This document shows positions 1 to 10,779 of a DNA stretch of 64,000 bases, piece by piece. This stretch comes from Scolanthus callimorphus (Eukaryota; Cnidaria; Anthozoa; Actiniaria; Edwardsiidae). The notes under the pieces are model-generated. The model was not told where the DNA came from. It saw nothing but the letters and a program-made list of their open reading frames with translations, and did not search any database. The stretch is from contig JAWWUD010000052.1 of the NCBI GenBank assembly GCA_033964015.1, positions 800,724 to 864,723 of the forward strand, in the 5' to 3' direction. The position numbers and the translations under genes were made by a program. How positions within the stretch are numbered: position 1 is the first letter of the stretch; each line of letters starts with the position of its first letter.

Positions 1-235
1 AGGCCAAGACAGCTGTCATCAAAATGAGGTGATATTAAAAATCAAGTGTAAACAATCGTAGCTTGTATTAAATGAAGATGTCGAGTGCACAAGGAAAACT
101 ACTGTATTATATCTCTTCCTGGGACAAGATGATCGATAGGTTCAACATGGTAAAGATCTCTGGTACAAATGTCTATAAGAACCACCCTCAAAGAGCGAAA
201 AACCCAAGACCCAATTCCCGTATAAAAGAAGTAGA

Positions 236-369
236 CTACTGAAGCCTAACGCAAGTAATCACTGTTTGATTCCAATTAAGACGTCTGAGAAGAGAAACAA
301 ATATCAGTCGCACAAAGGCAATCGGCTTGCTGACGGCCTGTAGAACGCCCACAGTGAATCTAATGCTAA
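236..369. other. no gene seen upstream of the tandem repeat
   Basis: Apart from a short chance ORF on the minus strand, I see nothing recognisable from 1 to about 370. The sequence shades into the tandem repeat that follows. Confidence 0.5.
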
Positions 370-905
370 CAAATTCACAGCTGGGTTCAACAGAATACCT
401 CTCTTGGACAATACCACACAAAATTCACTTTACTTCGTTCATTTAGTGGACTCGACAAGATTAGTACAATATTTTTAGCTTGGATGCTAGCTTGAAGATG
501 TCATCAAACATCTAATTCTAAACATCATTGCTGGGTTCAACTGAAGACCACTCTTGGAAGACAGAGTACAAACTTCCCTTTACTTCGTTCTTTTAATAGT
601 GGAATCAATAAGATTGGTACAAAAATGCTACAATCTTGGATGCTAACTTGAATATGTTAGCAAAACTCTAATGCTAAAAATCATTGCTGGGTTCAACTGA
701 AGACCTCTCTTGGACAGCGCAACATAAAGCACAATATATATTATTCATTCAGTGGACTCAACAAGATTATAGTGCAGAATTACTGGCTTGGATGCTAGTT
801 TGAAGGTGTCATCAAAAATGCTAAAACACATCACAGCTTCGTAGAACAGAAGACCTCTCTTGGTCAACACAATACGAAATCCACTTTTACTAATCATTTA
901 TTTAA
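370..905. repeat. ~155-bp tandem repeat in the 5' flank of GPCR1
   Basis: About 3.5 diverged copies of a roughly 150-156 bp unit. Landmarks recur at about 381, 531, 686 and 836 (CTGGGTTCAACTGAAGACC and variants), each followed by TCTCTTGGA, then TTTACTTCGTTC, then an AGTGGACTCAACAAGATT block and TTGGATGCTAGCTTGAA. The last copy runs to within about 20 bases of the GPCR start codon, so the repeat forms the proximal promoter or 5' UTR region of that gene. Function unknown. Confidence 0.85.
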
Positions 906-923
906 GATTATCATAGTACAAAA

Positions 924-2000
924 ATGCTCAACGTTTCCTCTCTGAGAAACGTAAGTGAATTACAAATAAAGGACACTATTGCTGGCAGCGAAAGCTGGAT
1001 AAGGCTAGCTCTGGTGATTCTGATGTCTATAGTTTCTATTACTGGAAACATATTGGTACTGGCAGTGATTTATGGTGGCAGAAATGGGATAAGAAATCGA
1101 CGAAGGAGTGCGCACGAATGTTTTATCGCAAACTTAAGTGTAGCTGACCTGACATTTCTCACCTTCTACTTGTTATCACGATACGTGAAAGTAGGTAATG
1201 AATACTGTCAGGCCTTCTGCACTATTGTTCCGAATATCAGGCTGATTTGCCTTATTGCGGGGTTCAGCACTTTGACTGCTATGGTAATCTTTCGACACAG
1301 AGCTGTTGTACATCCGTTTAAACCCAAGCCTTCCGCTAAGACAGTCAGAGCAACAATTGCACTAACATGGGTTATAGGACTTGTAGGCGTAATGCCGGTC
1401 GTGATACCTCCAAAGGGAATTGACAGTGACTACCATTGCACGATAGAATGGCCTTATAAATACTATGCACAGTCGTTTACAATTTTTATGCTCTCAAAGT
1501 ACGTCGTACCTCTGTCAACGATGATTATTTGCTACTCGAGAATTGCAATGAAGCTCAAGGAACATCGAGAAAACAGAGAAAACATGAATATGCAAGTGAA
1601 CCGAAGAGAGGAGACAGAGATAGCAAGAGCGTTTGTAGTTATAGTTATCATATATACTATTCTATGTATGCCGATTCAAGTCGCCTACATCATGAGGCGC
1701 ATCTTCAAAGACGAAACTACCGCAAGAATCCTTTTTAGTTTCGCTTATGAGTGTTTGGTAGCTCATACGTGTTGCAATCCTCTGTGCTATGGTATCTTGA
1801 CCAAAACATTTCGGAATGGATTCGCTTTCTATTTAAAAGCATGGTTTGCTTTTTTCACACAATGTGGGAAACGAGGAGCTAATAGTTCCGGAGACAAAAT
1901 AGGGTCAAATGAACTTAGCCGGAAAGGAAATTCTCACGAAGAGTTATCCCGGAGCGATATAGCTTTAATAGCACTGCAAAATAATCTTACTCAAACGTAA
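924..2000 (+). CDS. class A (rhodopsin-like) GPCR, intronless orphan receptor
   Basis: 358 aa with a seven-helix pattern. TM1 (about 27-50) has GNxLVL; TM2 (about 66-86) has NLSVADL; TM3 (about 101-123) ends in FRHRAVVHPF at 123-132; TM4 is about 143-161; TM5 (about 185-207) has IICYSRI; TM6 (about 235-256) has LCMP; TM7 (about 270-291) has NPLCY at 285-289. Two N-glycosylation sequons (residues 3 and 9) lie in the extracellular N-terminus. C95/C99 and C172 could form the usual TM3-ECL2 disulfide. The AVVHPF stretch after TM3 is common in neuropeptide-type receptors, so a peptide ligand is an inference. Odd points: the DRY acidic residue is Phe and the Tyr is His (FRH), and the TM6 Trp of CWxP is Cys. 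The single-exon structure and tandem copies fit lineage-specific cnidarian GPCR expansions. The start is the first ATG after an in-frame stop. The Ser-rich C-tail ends with a SDIALIAL motif shared with GPCR2. Confidence 0.93.
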   Translation: MLNVSSLRNVSELQIKDTIAGSESWIRLALVILMSIVSITGNILVLAVIYGGRNGIRNRRRSAHECFIANLSVADLTFLTFYLLSRYVKVGNEYCQAFCTIVPNIRLICLIAGFSTLTAMVIFRHRAVVHPFKPKPSAKTVRATIALTWVIGLVGVMPVVIPPKGIDSDYHCTIEWPYKYYAQSFTIFMLSKYVVPLSTMIICYSRIAMKLKEHRENRENMNMQVNRREETEIARAFVVIVIIYTILCMPIQVAYIMRRIFKDETTARILFSFAYECLVAHTCCNPLCYGILTKTFRNGFAFYLKAWFAFFTQCGKRGANSSGDKIGSNELSRKGNSHEELSRSDIALIALQNNLTQT

Positions 2001-2339
2001 TTTCGCCAGCTATGAAAATAAAATACCACGAATTTCATGGCCAGTAGTGGTATCTGACGACACTGAAAGAGAAAACTGCGAACAAATATATAGAGCAGAG
2101 TCTCCTTGACAACAGATAGCAAGTAATGACATGTGACCATTCAGAAGTCAAGATGAATTAGAAAACCGGTTTCCAAAACTAGTTTGGTTAGAAAAAAGTA
2201 TTTGCGACCGACTCCACAAACTCGCAGCTCGTAAGCTGAATTACGCTGGGTCCCAAGGGCGCCACTGGCTGCCAAGCGGTGCTAAGCACAGACGCTGAGG
2301 GTGGTCACTGCCAGAGGATTTACGTCCCCAGTGGTTCTT

Positions 2340-2825
2340 TAACGTCCCCCGCACACATTCCTGGATGGGGCTGTTATCGAAATGACAAATCGATGGTGAC
2401 TCCTTTGAAAAATATGACAGCAAATAGATTAAATGCTAACAGATAATTAACGGATCCTGTTACTTGATGTATCTGCAAATAATCACAGGTGAGGAAAGAA
2501 AAAGGGTTGTCAGCGAGAGTCGCAGAAAAAAATAGCAGTTCGATTCCAATTAAAATGTGTTTGTAGACAGGGAACCAATATAAATATGCAAGGAAGTGCT
2601 GAGGACGAACCTGACAGATCCTGAAAGATAATTCCTTGCGCTACTAAATGATACAGTTTCTCAAACTGAAACTCTCTTATTATGGCAAATTAGGCTAGCA
2701 GTCGTAATTTCACTGTCCTTTAACTCTATTTGTGGGAATATTTCGGTACTCTTCGCGATTTATGGTGAAAGGAGTGGGACGAAAATTCAACGCAGGACCA
2801 CACATGAAACATTCTTTGAGCCATT
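2340..2825 (+). pseudogene. GPCR pseudogene fragment with copied 5' flank
   Basis: The stretch 2340-2600 matches the 5' flank of GPCR2 (about 6655-6870; shared GTCAGCGAGAGTCGCAGA, CCAATTAAAA and CCAATATAAATAT). The stretch 2610-2822 matches the first about 70 codons of GPCR2, from the LTDPER segment through TM1 (GNISVL) to the HETF residues before TM2. A stop replaces the codon just after DPER. Homology ends near 2825, and the rest of the receptor is missing. It is a decayed, truncated tandem duplicate. Confidence 0.85.
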
Positions 2826-2877
2826 TGAGCTAGAACAGATGGCTAAACTATAAGACATTCAAAGAACGGGCCCCCAA

Positions 2878-3122
2878 ACATTTTGTGCTTGCTACGGCCC
2901 TGAAGTGACAGGTGATTTAGACTTCGTATAGTTTCTTATTATGAAACGTGTAAATGAAGAAAACTGATACTAAAACGCGCAACATAAGATACTGCGACAT
3001 TTTTTGCTTGCTACCGCAATGAAGTGACAGGTGATTTAGACTTCGTATAGTTTCTTATTATGAAACGTGTAAATGAAGAAAACTGATACTAAAACGCGCA
3101 AGCAACATAAGATACTGCGACA
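2878..3122. repeat. ~120-bp direct tandem duplication
   Basis: Two nearly identical copies (about 2878-2997 and 2998-3122), each containing GAAGTGACAGGTGATTTAGA and TTATTATGAAACGTGTAAAT. A diverged third copy of its second half lies downstream of GPCR2 (about 8790-8870: ATGAAACGTGTTAATGAGGA ... CAGTTTTCTTTCCGGC). This marks the 3' part of the GPCR duplication unit. Confidence 0.85.
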
Positions 3123-4090
3123 GTTTCCTTTCCGACCTAGAATACAGTACAAAACTCTTTCAAGCTACTCCTCAAATAAACAGACCAGAAACCTAATAAC
3201 AATAGCGGAACTCCCCATGCGTATAGTGGAGCCCCATGCGTATCATTCAACGTCGCTTTGTCCTCCACATCCAGCATAGCGCCGCGGCGTTCGGTTTGGA
3301 CTCCAAACTGCAAAAACGTGTTGCATTTTTTCTAATAGCGAAATGGGAAATGTTTTGCCAACTCTCTGTTGCTAGTGTAGCCCGCGATGGAAGAGCGAAT
3401 CTATTTGTTTTTTCCAACTCAATCCAATCGGTCATTTACAAGCGTAACCATAAATTCCAGGGTGAATCTGGGTATCCCAAGCTGGGCTCCTCTAAAGTGA
3501 TACATGTTTTATAAGAATAAACCAATATGCAGTAAGAAGCATTGCCTAAATCTATAAATAAATAATATTTATAAATCGCTTATCCAGTACTTTGCTAAGC
3601 GCTGTACATGGTGGAAATGTATAGTTATAAGATAGTTTGTAAAATATACAAAAAAAAAATCAACAATTAAAAAGCTAATTGACTTTTTAACAAAATTAAG
3701 AGGAAATCCGCCGATAAATCCACTAATTTTGACGCAAAGCGCAAACAAAGAAAGGTCTTGATAAAATAAAGAATTGGCGAGAAACACCGAGAGGAAATTC
3801 CCAAGGAAACCTCAGAAATATTTTTTCCAAGTTGAAGGAATGGTGTTGGATATGGATATTCATGGTGCTGTCAACCTAATATAAAGTGTATGGTTTTGGA
3901 CAAATTCAGGATTCATTTTCGATGTTCGGTGTTGTAAGAAATGATTTTTGTGAGATCAGATATCAAAAACAGTAAGACAGAAGTCTTTATAATGTAAATT
4001 ATTTCGTTTCCATAATTTTTTCAATCGTTACTCGATTTTCAAATGGAGTACGTCCTTAACATAATTTAAAAATTATATGAAAAAGATGAG
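3123..4090. other. non-coding spacer, nothing recognised
   Basis: A+T-rich sequence with only short ORFs on both strands and no domain or repeat that I can identify. Confidence 0.5.
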
Positions 4091-4094
4091 TCTT

Positions 4095-4605
4095 TAATTT
4101 AGATTTAGAATCCCATGCTATGAATCTATCTCGCGTGCTGATTGGCTAAAATCGAGGGAGTTTTTTTGTGGAATGACATGGCTGCAAAAGTAGAATTCAA
4201 TGAAAACACAGGACACCCACGAAATTAAATTTCAACACGACAAGTTTACAATTTATCAAGCGAGAAAGCGAGAACAATTACTTTCTAAAGTTTTAAACTC
4301 TGTCAAGCACTGTATGAACGTCTTTTCGTCAACGAAGACGCTTCGCTACGAGATTTTTAAGTTGCATTTTCCTGAAATTGAAACAGTTTGGCAATGGCTT
4401 TCTTGGCGCGCGTAAAAACTTTTTTGTAAATTATTAAATCAATAAAACCTCCGGCATGGGATTCAAAGAAAATCCATTACTTGACTCAGGAATTCCACAC
4501 TAAATCTCACTTGAAAAATCTAGAGCGATATAGCGCGACATCGATTTTTCGCGTAAGATTTAGTGTGGAATTCCCTCGTCGGTAATGGATTTACCTATAA
4601 AACTG
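4095..4605. repeat. dispersed repeat family R1, copy A
   Basis: About 330 bp, from CTATCTCGCGTGCTGATTGG to AAATCAATAAAACCTCC, matches 48080-48390 with scattered substitutions and small indels. Both copies end with TTCCCTCGTCGG and TAATGGATTTACCTAT. The copies share a short ORF beginning MK-TPDTHE (63-71 aa), but its end is not conserved, so it is probably a remnant of a longer mobile-element ORF. Copy A alone has an inserted imperfect hairpin at about 4494-4576 (GGAATTCCACACTAAATCT and its complement). Confidence 0.75.
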
Positions 4606-4616
4606 CTCAATTTGGG

Positions 4617-4710
4617 TCAAGAACGAATATCAAGGGGTAGGGCGTTCCAAAGTGTAGGTGCCATGCGACAGAAAGCCCAAGACCCATATGTCATTAAATT
4701 ATAGGCCTGG
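4617..4710 (-). pseudogene. tiny LINE ORF2 C-terminal fragment
   Basis: The minus strand encodes MAPTLWNALPLDIRS, a motif typical of the region after the reverse transcriptase domain in Jockey/CR1-type LINE proteins (xxLWNSLPxxIR). The plus-strand LINE piece at 20.6-20.8 kb has the equivalent AMLWNSLPREAK. Less than 100 bases are recognisable. Confidence 0.4.
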
Positions 4711-4782
4711 AAATAGCTGAAAAACACAAACGACGACGCGACTGGATCCGTATGTATACAACGTCCAAAAACTAATAACGAA

Positions 4783-4914
4783 TAGATGACAGAAAAGGAC
4801 AAAACAGACGGATTTTGCCAACGTTTTAAGCTTTTACTTTGGCTTTTCTTCAGGGCAGTTACTGCTTGAAACGTTGGCAAAATCCGTCTGTTTTGTCTTT
4901 TTCTGTTATCTATT
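4783..4914. repeat. near-perfect hairpin, ~42-bp arms
   Basis: The left arm (4783-4824) and right arm (4869-4914) are inverted copies built round CAGACGGATTTTGCCAACG, with a spacer of about 44 bases. It may be the ends of a small palindromic transposon. Confidence 0.85.
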
Positions 4915-5176
4915 ACTTACTACATTATAAGGTATAAGAAACCGTATGGAGATCGAGATGTCATTTGTCTGTGGCGGATCGAAGGCTGAACCTTTTGGGG
5001 AGATGCCGCAATAAAAGTTCATCCAAATATTTGGGAGCCAATTGATTAAAAACTTAAAAAGAAATTAAATTTACCTTTAAAATGAGCCAGGGTAAGCGCA
5101 CGAGCGCTTCCGAAATGTGGTCATGTTTGCGTTGTTTGCGCAGGCAAGCAACAACTCGGGCAGCTGCATTTTGTAC

Positions 5177-5203
5177 ATAGATAGATAGATAGATAGATAG
5201 ATA
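5177..5203. repeat. (GATA)n microsatellite
   Basis: A run of GATA units, followed by TGTATCTCTTGCAGCCGAAG. It may be the tail of a LINE 3' end, but no coding part is visible beside it. Confidence 0.85.
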
Positions 5204-5214
5204 TGTTTAATGTA

Positions 5215-6460
5215 TCTCTTGCAGCCGAAGCTGAATTACAGATACGGTCAGCAAACATTCAATATTACATTATAGGCTAATAAATACATAATAGACTAAT
5301 AAATCCACAATTACATTATTGATTATTATTGTAACTATTTGTAGTAGGTATACAAGAAAATAGCAAAAGTCTAGTTTTGAACTGACGAACGCGTGCATTA
5401 GAACCTCTGTGGTATTTCCACGTGTATTTTCTGATTTTAGCGATGTTTCTCTCACATAGTAAAAAGTAGCCTAATGGCAGTATCGTCTACCGCACAGATG
5501 ATCCTTCCCGAAAGTGACAGAGGGAAGAAAGGTCATAGGTCTAAATTTCGAGCGGAAATAGAGAGGTTCAGTCAGTATCGAGTTTAATTTTATTTGCTTC
5601 CATGTAGCGGTAACTCCAGACGTCCTTTAGCAACATTATTTTACATAGAAATAAGACGGTTTGGTGACAAATCGAAATAGAAACTATGCAAACCCTTACA
5701 TGTTAGCTCGTCTTAAATGTGGTTCCCTGTTCTTCTGTGGTCACGCGAAAAAAACGTTTTTATAGGAGAAAGTTTGGCGATAATAAGCCGACTACTTTCC
5801 GACTAGAATTCACATAAGTCAGACAGGGAATGTTTCTGACGAGAAACTCGTCTCAGACGGGAAACTCGTCTCTAGTGTGAATTCGGCTATATTGCATATC
5901 AACTCTGAAATGTTTTTTTTTTTCTAGATTGCTAAGACTACCTATTAACGTGAGTAGCACGAGTTACTACTGGCATGTAAACCTTTCGAAATATGCTGAA
6001 ATAACGCCAATAGGATTCATACTTTCTGTAACCAGATTTTTGGCCACATGTTGCTCCAATCATGAAAATCATATTTCTTTAAAACTTAGAGCGGATTTCA
6101 GATGAGTGCCCAAAGCTAAATGCAAAGTAAACGCGCTTAGCCAATCAGGAGTGGAAGCCATTCAACAACCAGCCAATCAGGAGTGGAATCCATTCAACAA
6201 CAAAACAACCAGGGGACGAAGTAAACGGTATGGCTTCCGTTTAGTCGTGAACAAAGAAAACAAGAGTCGCTCTGTTTTTGTTTTTGTTTTTCTCGCAGTC
6301 TGAATTGCTGAAAGAGAAATTATGAGCCAAGACCTCGGTAAATAGGAAAATGTGGAAAATCAACAGTACGTCATTGGAATTCTGCTCTAAAAACTCTCAA
6401 AGGTTTGAAATTAACGCTTTCTGCGAGCCAAATAAAAATAAAAATATAAATTAATAATTA
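5215..6460. other. intergenic region with minor repeats
   Basis: No gene seen. A 27-bp direct repeat (AGCCAATCAGGAGTGGAA-CCATTCAACAAC) occurs twice at about 6138-6200, and a related inverted sequence is at about 37555-37595. A GAAACTCGTCTC motif is doubled at 5840-5875. Confidence 0.5.
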
Positions 6461-6469
6461 ATAAATATA

Positions 6470-6565
6470 AATTAACTTTGCCTACTGTGCACACACTTAA
6501 TACGATTTCGCGTGCGGGATCTCCATCCACAAAAGCATTGTGGCGCAGTGAGATACTTTAGCGAA
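6470..6565. repeat. landmark of the GPCR duplication unit (copy 1)
   Basis: The block TGTGCACACA...GCGGGATCT-CATCCACAAAAGC-TTGTGGC recurs diverged at 9478-9560. The two blocks bracket GPCR2 and show that the receptor sits in a tandem segmental duplication of about 3 kb, whose third unit (beyond 9.3 kb) has lost any receptor. Confidence 0.75.
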
Positions 6566-6924
6566 GAGAAGACGTGGGTGACTTTTACGTCAATTATGTA
6601 GCGGGAAACTGTAAAACTGTAAAGGGAAAAAACTGTAGAAATGTAAAGGGAACTTTTTTGGCATTCCTGGACGGGGTTATGATATCGATGGTAACTTCTT
6701 TGTGAAGTATGACAGCAAAAACGAAGAAATGCTGGCAGACCCTGTTACGCGATGTCTCGGAAAACAAATAGAGTTGATGAAAAGAAGGGCTTGTCAGCGA
6801 GAGTCGCAGATTAAAAATAGCAGTTCCATTCCAATTAAAACGTGTTTGTAAACAAAGATCCAATATAAATATCATACAAAATCACCTTTTTAATTAATCC
6901 CACCTCTGAAGCGACAAAGACGAA

Positions 6925-7994
6925 ATGCACAACCTAACAGATCCTGAAAGATATTACCATGCGCTACTAAATGATACAGTTTCTCAAACCGAAAATCCCT
7001 TACAATGGCATATCCGGCTAGCAGTCGTGATTTTGCTGTCCTGTATCTCAATTGCTGGGAATATTTCGGTACTCGTCGTGATTTATGGTGTCAGAACTGG
7101 GACGAAAATTCAACGAAGAACCGCACATGAAACTTTCTTAGCAAACCTTAGCGTCGCGGACTTGATGTTCCTGGCTGTATTCTTGGTATCTAATTACGTG
7201 CAAACCTCTTCCCAGAGTAAAGGTTTCTGCTCAACTATTCCGCACTTTAGACTTGTTACTCTTATCGCCGGATTCGCTACTTTGACTTTCATGGCGATTT
7301 TTCGACACAGAGCTGTTGTCCATCCGTTTAAAGCTAAGCCTTCCGCAAAGACAGTCAGAGCAGCAGTTGCATTTACGTGGATTCTAGGAATTGCAGGTGC
7401 ACTACCGGTTTTTATTTTGCCTCATGGAAAGCATTGTGAAACACTATGGCCTTCTCGGCTTTACGCAAATGTCTTCACAATCTTTATGCTCTCTAAATAC
7501 GTTATACCACTCCTTGCAATGATCATTTGCTACTCAAGAATTGCGTGGAAACTCAAGAAACACAGAGAGAAGAGGAAAGACTTGAATATGCAAGTGAACA
7601 GAAGGGAAGAAAGAGAAATATCGAGGGCGTTTGCAATTATAGTGATTTCATATACAATTTTATGTTTGCCGATTCAGGTTGCTTATGTTATGAGGACGGT
7701 GTTCAGGGACGAGGCAACAGCTGCTATTGTGTTCTTGTTCGCTCGTGAATGTGTGGTAGCACATACATGCTGCAATCCTCTCTGTTATGGTATTTGACTA
7801 AAAGGTTTCGGATGGGTTTTATTCATTTCTGGAAATCATTCTTTGGCACTTTTACAAAATGTCAAAGACATAGAGCTGGTGCTTCGGAAGAAAGGATAAG
7901 TTCTAGGGAGATTAATGAGAATCACATTTCGACTATAAGTAGAGAAGAAGCATGCAGTGATATTGCTTTAATTTCTTTTCAGTCACTTCCTTGA
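6925..7994 (+). pseudogene. class A GPCR paralogue with a 1-base frameshift in TM7
   Basis: The first 290 codons (6925-7797) are a class A receptor closely related to the one at 924: GNISVL in TM1, NLSVADL in TM2, the same FRHRAVVHPF after TM3, IICYSRI in TM5, LCLP in TM6 and NPLCYGI in TM7. A TGA follows immediately at 7795-7797. In GPCR1 the equivalent bases read ATC TTG ACC; here they read AT TTG ACT, that is, one base is missing. From 7790 on, the shifted frame keeps the expected helix-8 and tail (TKRFRMGF ... SDIALISFQ), ending at 7994. The tail is too well preserved for an old break, so this is a very recent pseudogene or an assembly error. The 5' flank has GTCAGCGAGAGTCGCAGA shared with the fragment at 2.5 kb. 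The start ATG has the context CGAAATGC. Confidence 0.9.
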
Positions 7995-8029
7995 TACATT
8001 TATGTAATAGTGTGTTGGAAAATAAATGT

Positions 8030-8395
8030 TGAACAGGGTTCCCACTCTATCATGAAAGCAAAATTCCCTGGCTTTTCCCTGACTTTTCACTGACCAAAGG
8101 CAATTTCCCCTGACATCTGCATAAAGGGTTTTACTTAAAATCGAAGAAGAAGAAATGTCAATTTCATGTAGAATTTTTTCATAACAGTGTCTTTTGCTAC
8201 TGTTGTTTAAAATTTATGACAGAGAAAACAATTGAAAAGTTTCATAGAGGCTCAAAAGCAAATTGTCCTGACTTTTCCCTGACTTTGAGCTGTTTCGTAA
8301 AATTGCCTGGTCTTTTTCAAAATTCCCTGACAATTCCCTGACCTTGAAAAATTTTCAGATTTCCCTGATTTTTCTAGGTGAGTGGGAATACGTCG
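8030..8395. repeat. TTCCCTGACTTT-rich degenerate repeat
   Basis: Repeated TTCCCTGAC/TTTCCCTGACTTT motifs at both ends (8065-8120 and 8265-8370), surrounding an A+T-rich core. It looks like a short interspersed element with repetitive termini, inserted just after GPCR2. Confidence 0.6.
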
Positions 8396-8399
8396 TGCT

Positions 8400-9330
8400 A
8401 GAACTCATATTAATCTAAACAGCCTTAACTTTTAAAGGACAATACCTTTTTTTATTAACAAAACGACAGTGACGTCATTTTACCATAAAATGTCAAAATA
8501 CGCTAAAAGCCGTATTACACAGCAGAAACGTTTTATTTCCTTGTAGCAAAAGGTTATACATGAAAGGAAATTAAGTGATAAAAACAGACGTCAAAAGGTA
8601 CATCTAGCGCCATTATCAAGGGTACATGATTAATGATAAAATGAGCCATGTTTTGCGAGCGCAAATGTTAAATGGCTTCCCAAAATGTACGAGTCAAACA
8701 TTTGCGTTTTCTAGTGAAACTTGAAAATATAAGAAACAGTCCGCCACTCATAAAACATCCGTCCGTATTACATGAAAACATCAGTAATAGTTTATAATGA
8801 AACGTGTTAATGAGGACAAGAGGAAACTACAAGCGTGATATTAGTACTGGGGCAGTTTTCTTTCCGGCTTTAAAAACAGTTCGGAACTGTTTCTTAATCT
8901 GTTTCTTCCCCTCCCAAATGTTGGTCTGGAAAGCAGGCCCAAAACAACATTGGCTTTTAAACAACATGGCTTCAAAAGCTACAGCCTCGATTTTTTCTCC
9001 AGAATATTCGTGCATTCTCAGTTTATCTTGCTATCTATAAAAAAATCAATTATAGCTTGCAAAAGTCAATCATAATTTAGATATGTTTATCTTGAATTAA
9101 TTTAATAGTGAAACATCTCAAGCTACAGTGACAAATCAAAATAAAAACTATCTAACAAAAATATTTGCTTCGTTTCCTAGTGTTTTCCGACGTAATCACG
9201 AACCGCCTCCTGCTCACAAATCAGTTTATCTTGTTCTTGTTTGAATTAAAATTGAAAAAAAATACAAGAGTGACGTGAAGAAATCAACAAATTAAAAGTT
9301 CGAAGGTAAAATTTAAAAACATTCATTTCA
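8400..9330. other. 3' part of the GPCR duplication unit, no gene
   Basis: Contains the diverged copy of the 2.9-3.1 kb duplicated block near 8790-8870. Otherwise nothing recognisable. Confidence 0.45.
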
Positions 9331-9477
9331 TTAACTTGGTGCTGAAATGGACGCTTTGTGTGAGTCGAATTAGCTTGAAAATAAAATTAAGCCTTAATTT
9401 CCAGCCACTCCTACTCCAACACTCGTTACAGGAGAAAAAATAAAGGTAACAAAATACACAGATTTAATTAATTTTGG

Positions 9478-9560
9478 CAGCTGTGCACACAGTAGTAAAC
9501 ACGATGTCGCAAGCGGGATCTTCGTCCACAAAAGCGTTGTGGCTCAATGAGATACGTTAC
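9478..9560. repeat. landmark of the GPCR duplication unit (copy 2)
   Basis: Diverged copy of 6485-6560 (TGTGCACACAGTAG ... TCCACAAAAGCGTTGTGGC). No receptor follows it. Confidence 0.7.
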
Positions 9561-9563
9561 TTA

Positions 9564-9736
9564 AGCATTAGACACAACCTTCCATATGACTTTATCGGCG
9601 CAATAGAGCACGCGTGATGTTGGGAGAGACACGAGAACATTGTAAACTTAAAATCTAAAAAAGTTTCGAGTGTCCCTCCCAACATCGCTATTGCTCTGTT
9701 TTCGGATAAAGTCATAGAAAGTTGTGCTCTAACGCT
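9564..9736. mobile_element. palindromic MITE
   Basis: Inverted arms of about 75 bp. The left arm runs AGCATTAGACACAACCTTCC ... ATGACTTTATC ... CAATAGAGCA ... GATGTTGGGAG. The right arm is its imperfect reverse complement (CTCCCAACATCGCTATTGCT ... GATAAAGTCAT ... CTAACGCT). Non-coding. No convincing target duplication found. Confidence 0.75.
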
Positions 9737-9869
9737 TTTATGATACAGCGGGGGAGAACTATTACTTTATCGATGAAAAGAGCATAGACTTGGACCAATC
9801 AGAGCGAGCGTCACATCGAAGCTATATTATAAAGGATAGTAAAAAGGGGGTTCCATCATTCCATTCCAT

Positions 9870-10145
9870 CACGAATAACAAACAATTTTCCAGGCTTTCA
9901 TGAATCACGAAGTTAACACATTTCTCATCGATGATTTGCTTAAATTTTATAGTAGTGCAAGAAAATCACGAATCACGGAAGAAAAAAGTTGAAAATCACG
10001 AATCACGGCACTCAGAATTTGCAATTCACGGATCACGAATGAGACCGCTTTCACGAATAACGGCTTTAATTTTTCCGTTTTCACGAATCACGAGCCAAAC
10101 TTTGGCTCAATCACGGATCACGAAATACCTCTTCGCCAACCTGAC
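9870..10145. repeat. TCACGAATCACGG motif cluster
   Basis: At least ten copies of (A)TCACG(A/G)ATCACGG-like words in about 270 bases. The same motif returns at 34340-34420 and 35640-35815, so it is a dispersed repeat family. Function unknown. Confidence 0.8.
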
Positions 10146-10149
10146 TTTA

Positions 10150-10779
10150 GCGAGGACGCGGGGGACATTTGTTCGTGTTAGTATCCAATGGCGCAGAAAA
10201 GGGAATTAATTGGCATTCTAATAGTCGGAAAACGACTTGCTTAAATACCCCTAAGGCCCTAAACTTATTTTTTGCATAGAAGAACAAAATACAGAAACGA
10301 CGTTTTTCTAATGGATCTGTTCATTTGAGATATTACGCTTTATTGTAAAAACTTTGGTTTCTCCACCATTTTATGGGAGAATTAGTACTTTGATCAGGAA
10401 ATAAGCCAACTTTGTTCAATCATATCTGAAATTCATATTCTTTAAGTTTCTTTGAAATTTGGAATTAAGCTTTTCGTCATAGAAACTCCTCTTCTACGGA
10501 ATCTTGAGCCTATATATTGAAATATGGCGAAGTTAAATGTTGCATTTTCGGACATTTCCGCTAGCTATCTAACCCAGAAAAAGACAGCAAAATAATAAAA
10601 TAATAATGAAAGCATGTACTTACACATAGTTTAGTTGTGCAGTTTGGAATCGACCAGTCACATTTTGCAATTTCTGGGAAAACACAAACAAATAATAAAA
10701 GTGAAATTATAATTGTTATTATTTTTTAACAAAAAAAATTCTTACATTACTAACATATGGAATTTCTGCAGAAACCCAT
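10150..10779. other. A+T-rich 3' flank of the four-exon gene
   Basis: No gene or clear repeat. It should hold the 3' UTR of the minus-strand gene ending at 10780, but I see no canonical AATAAA on the minus strand close to it. Confidence 0.4.
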
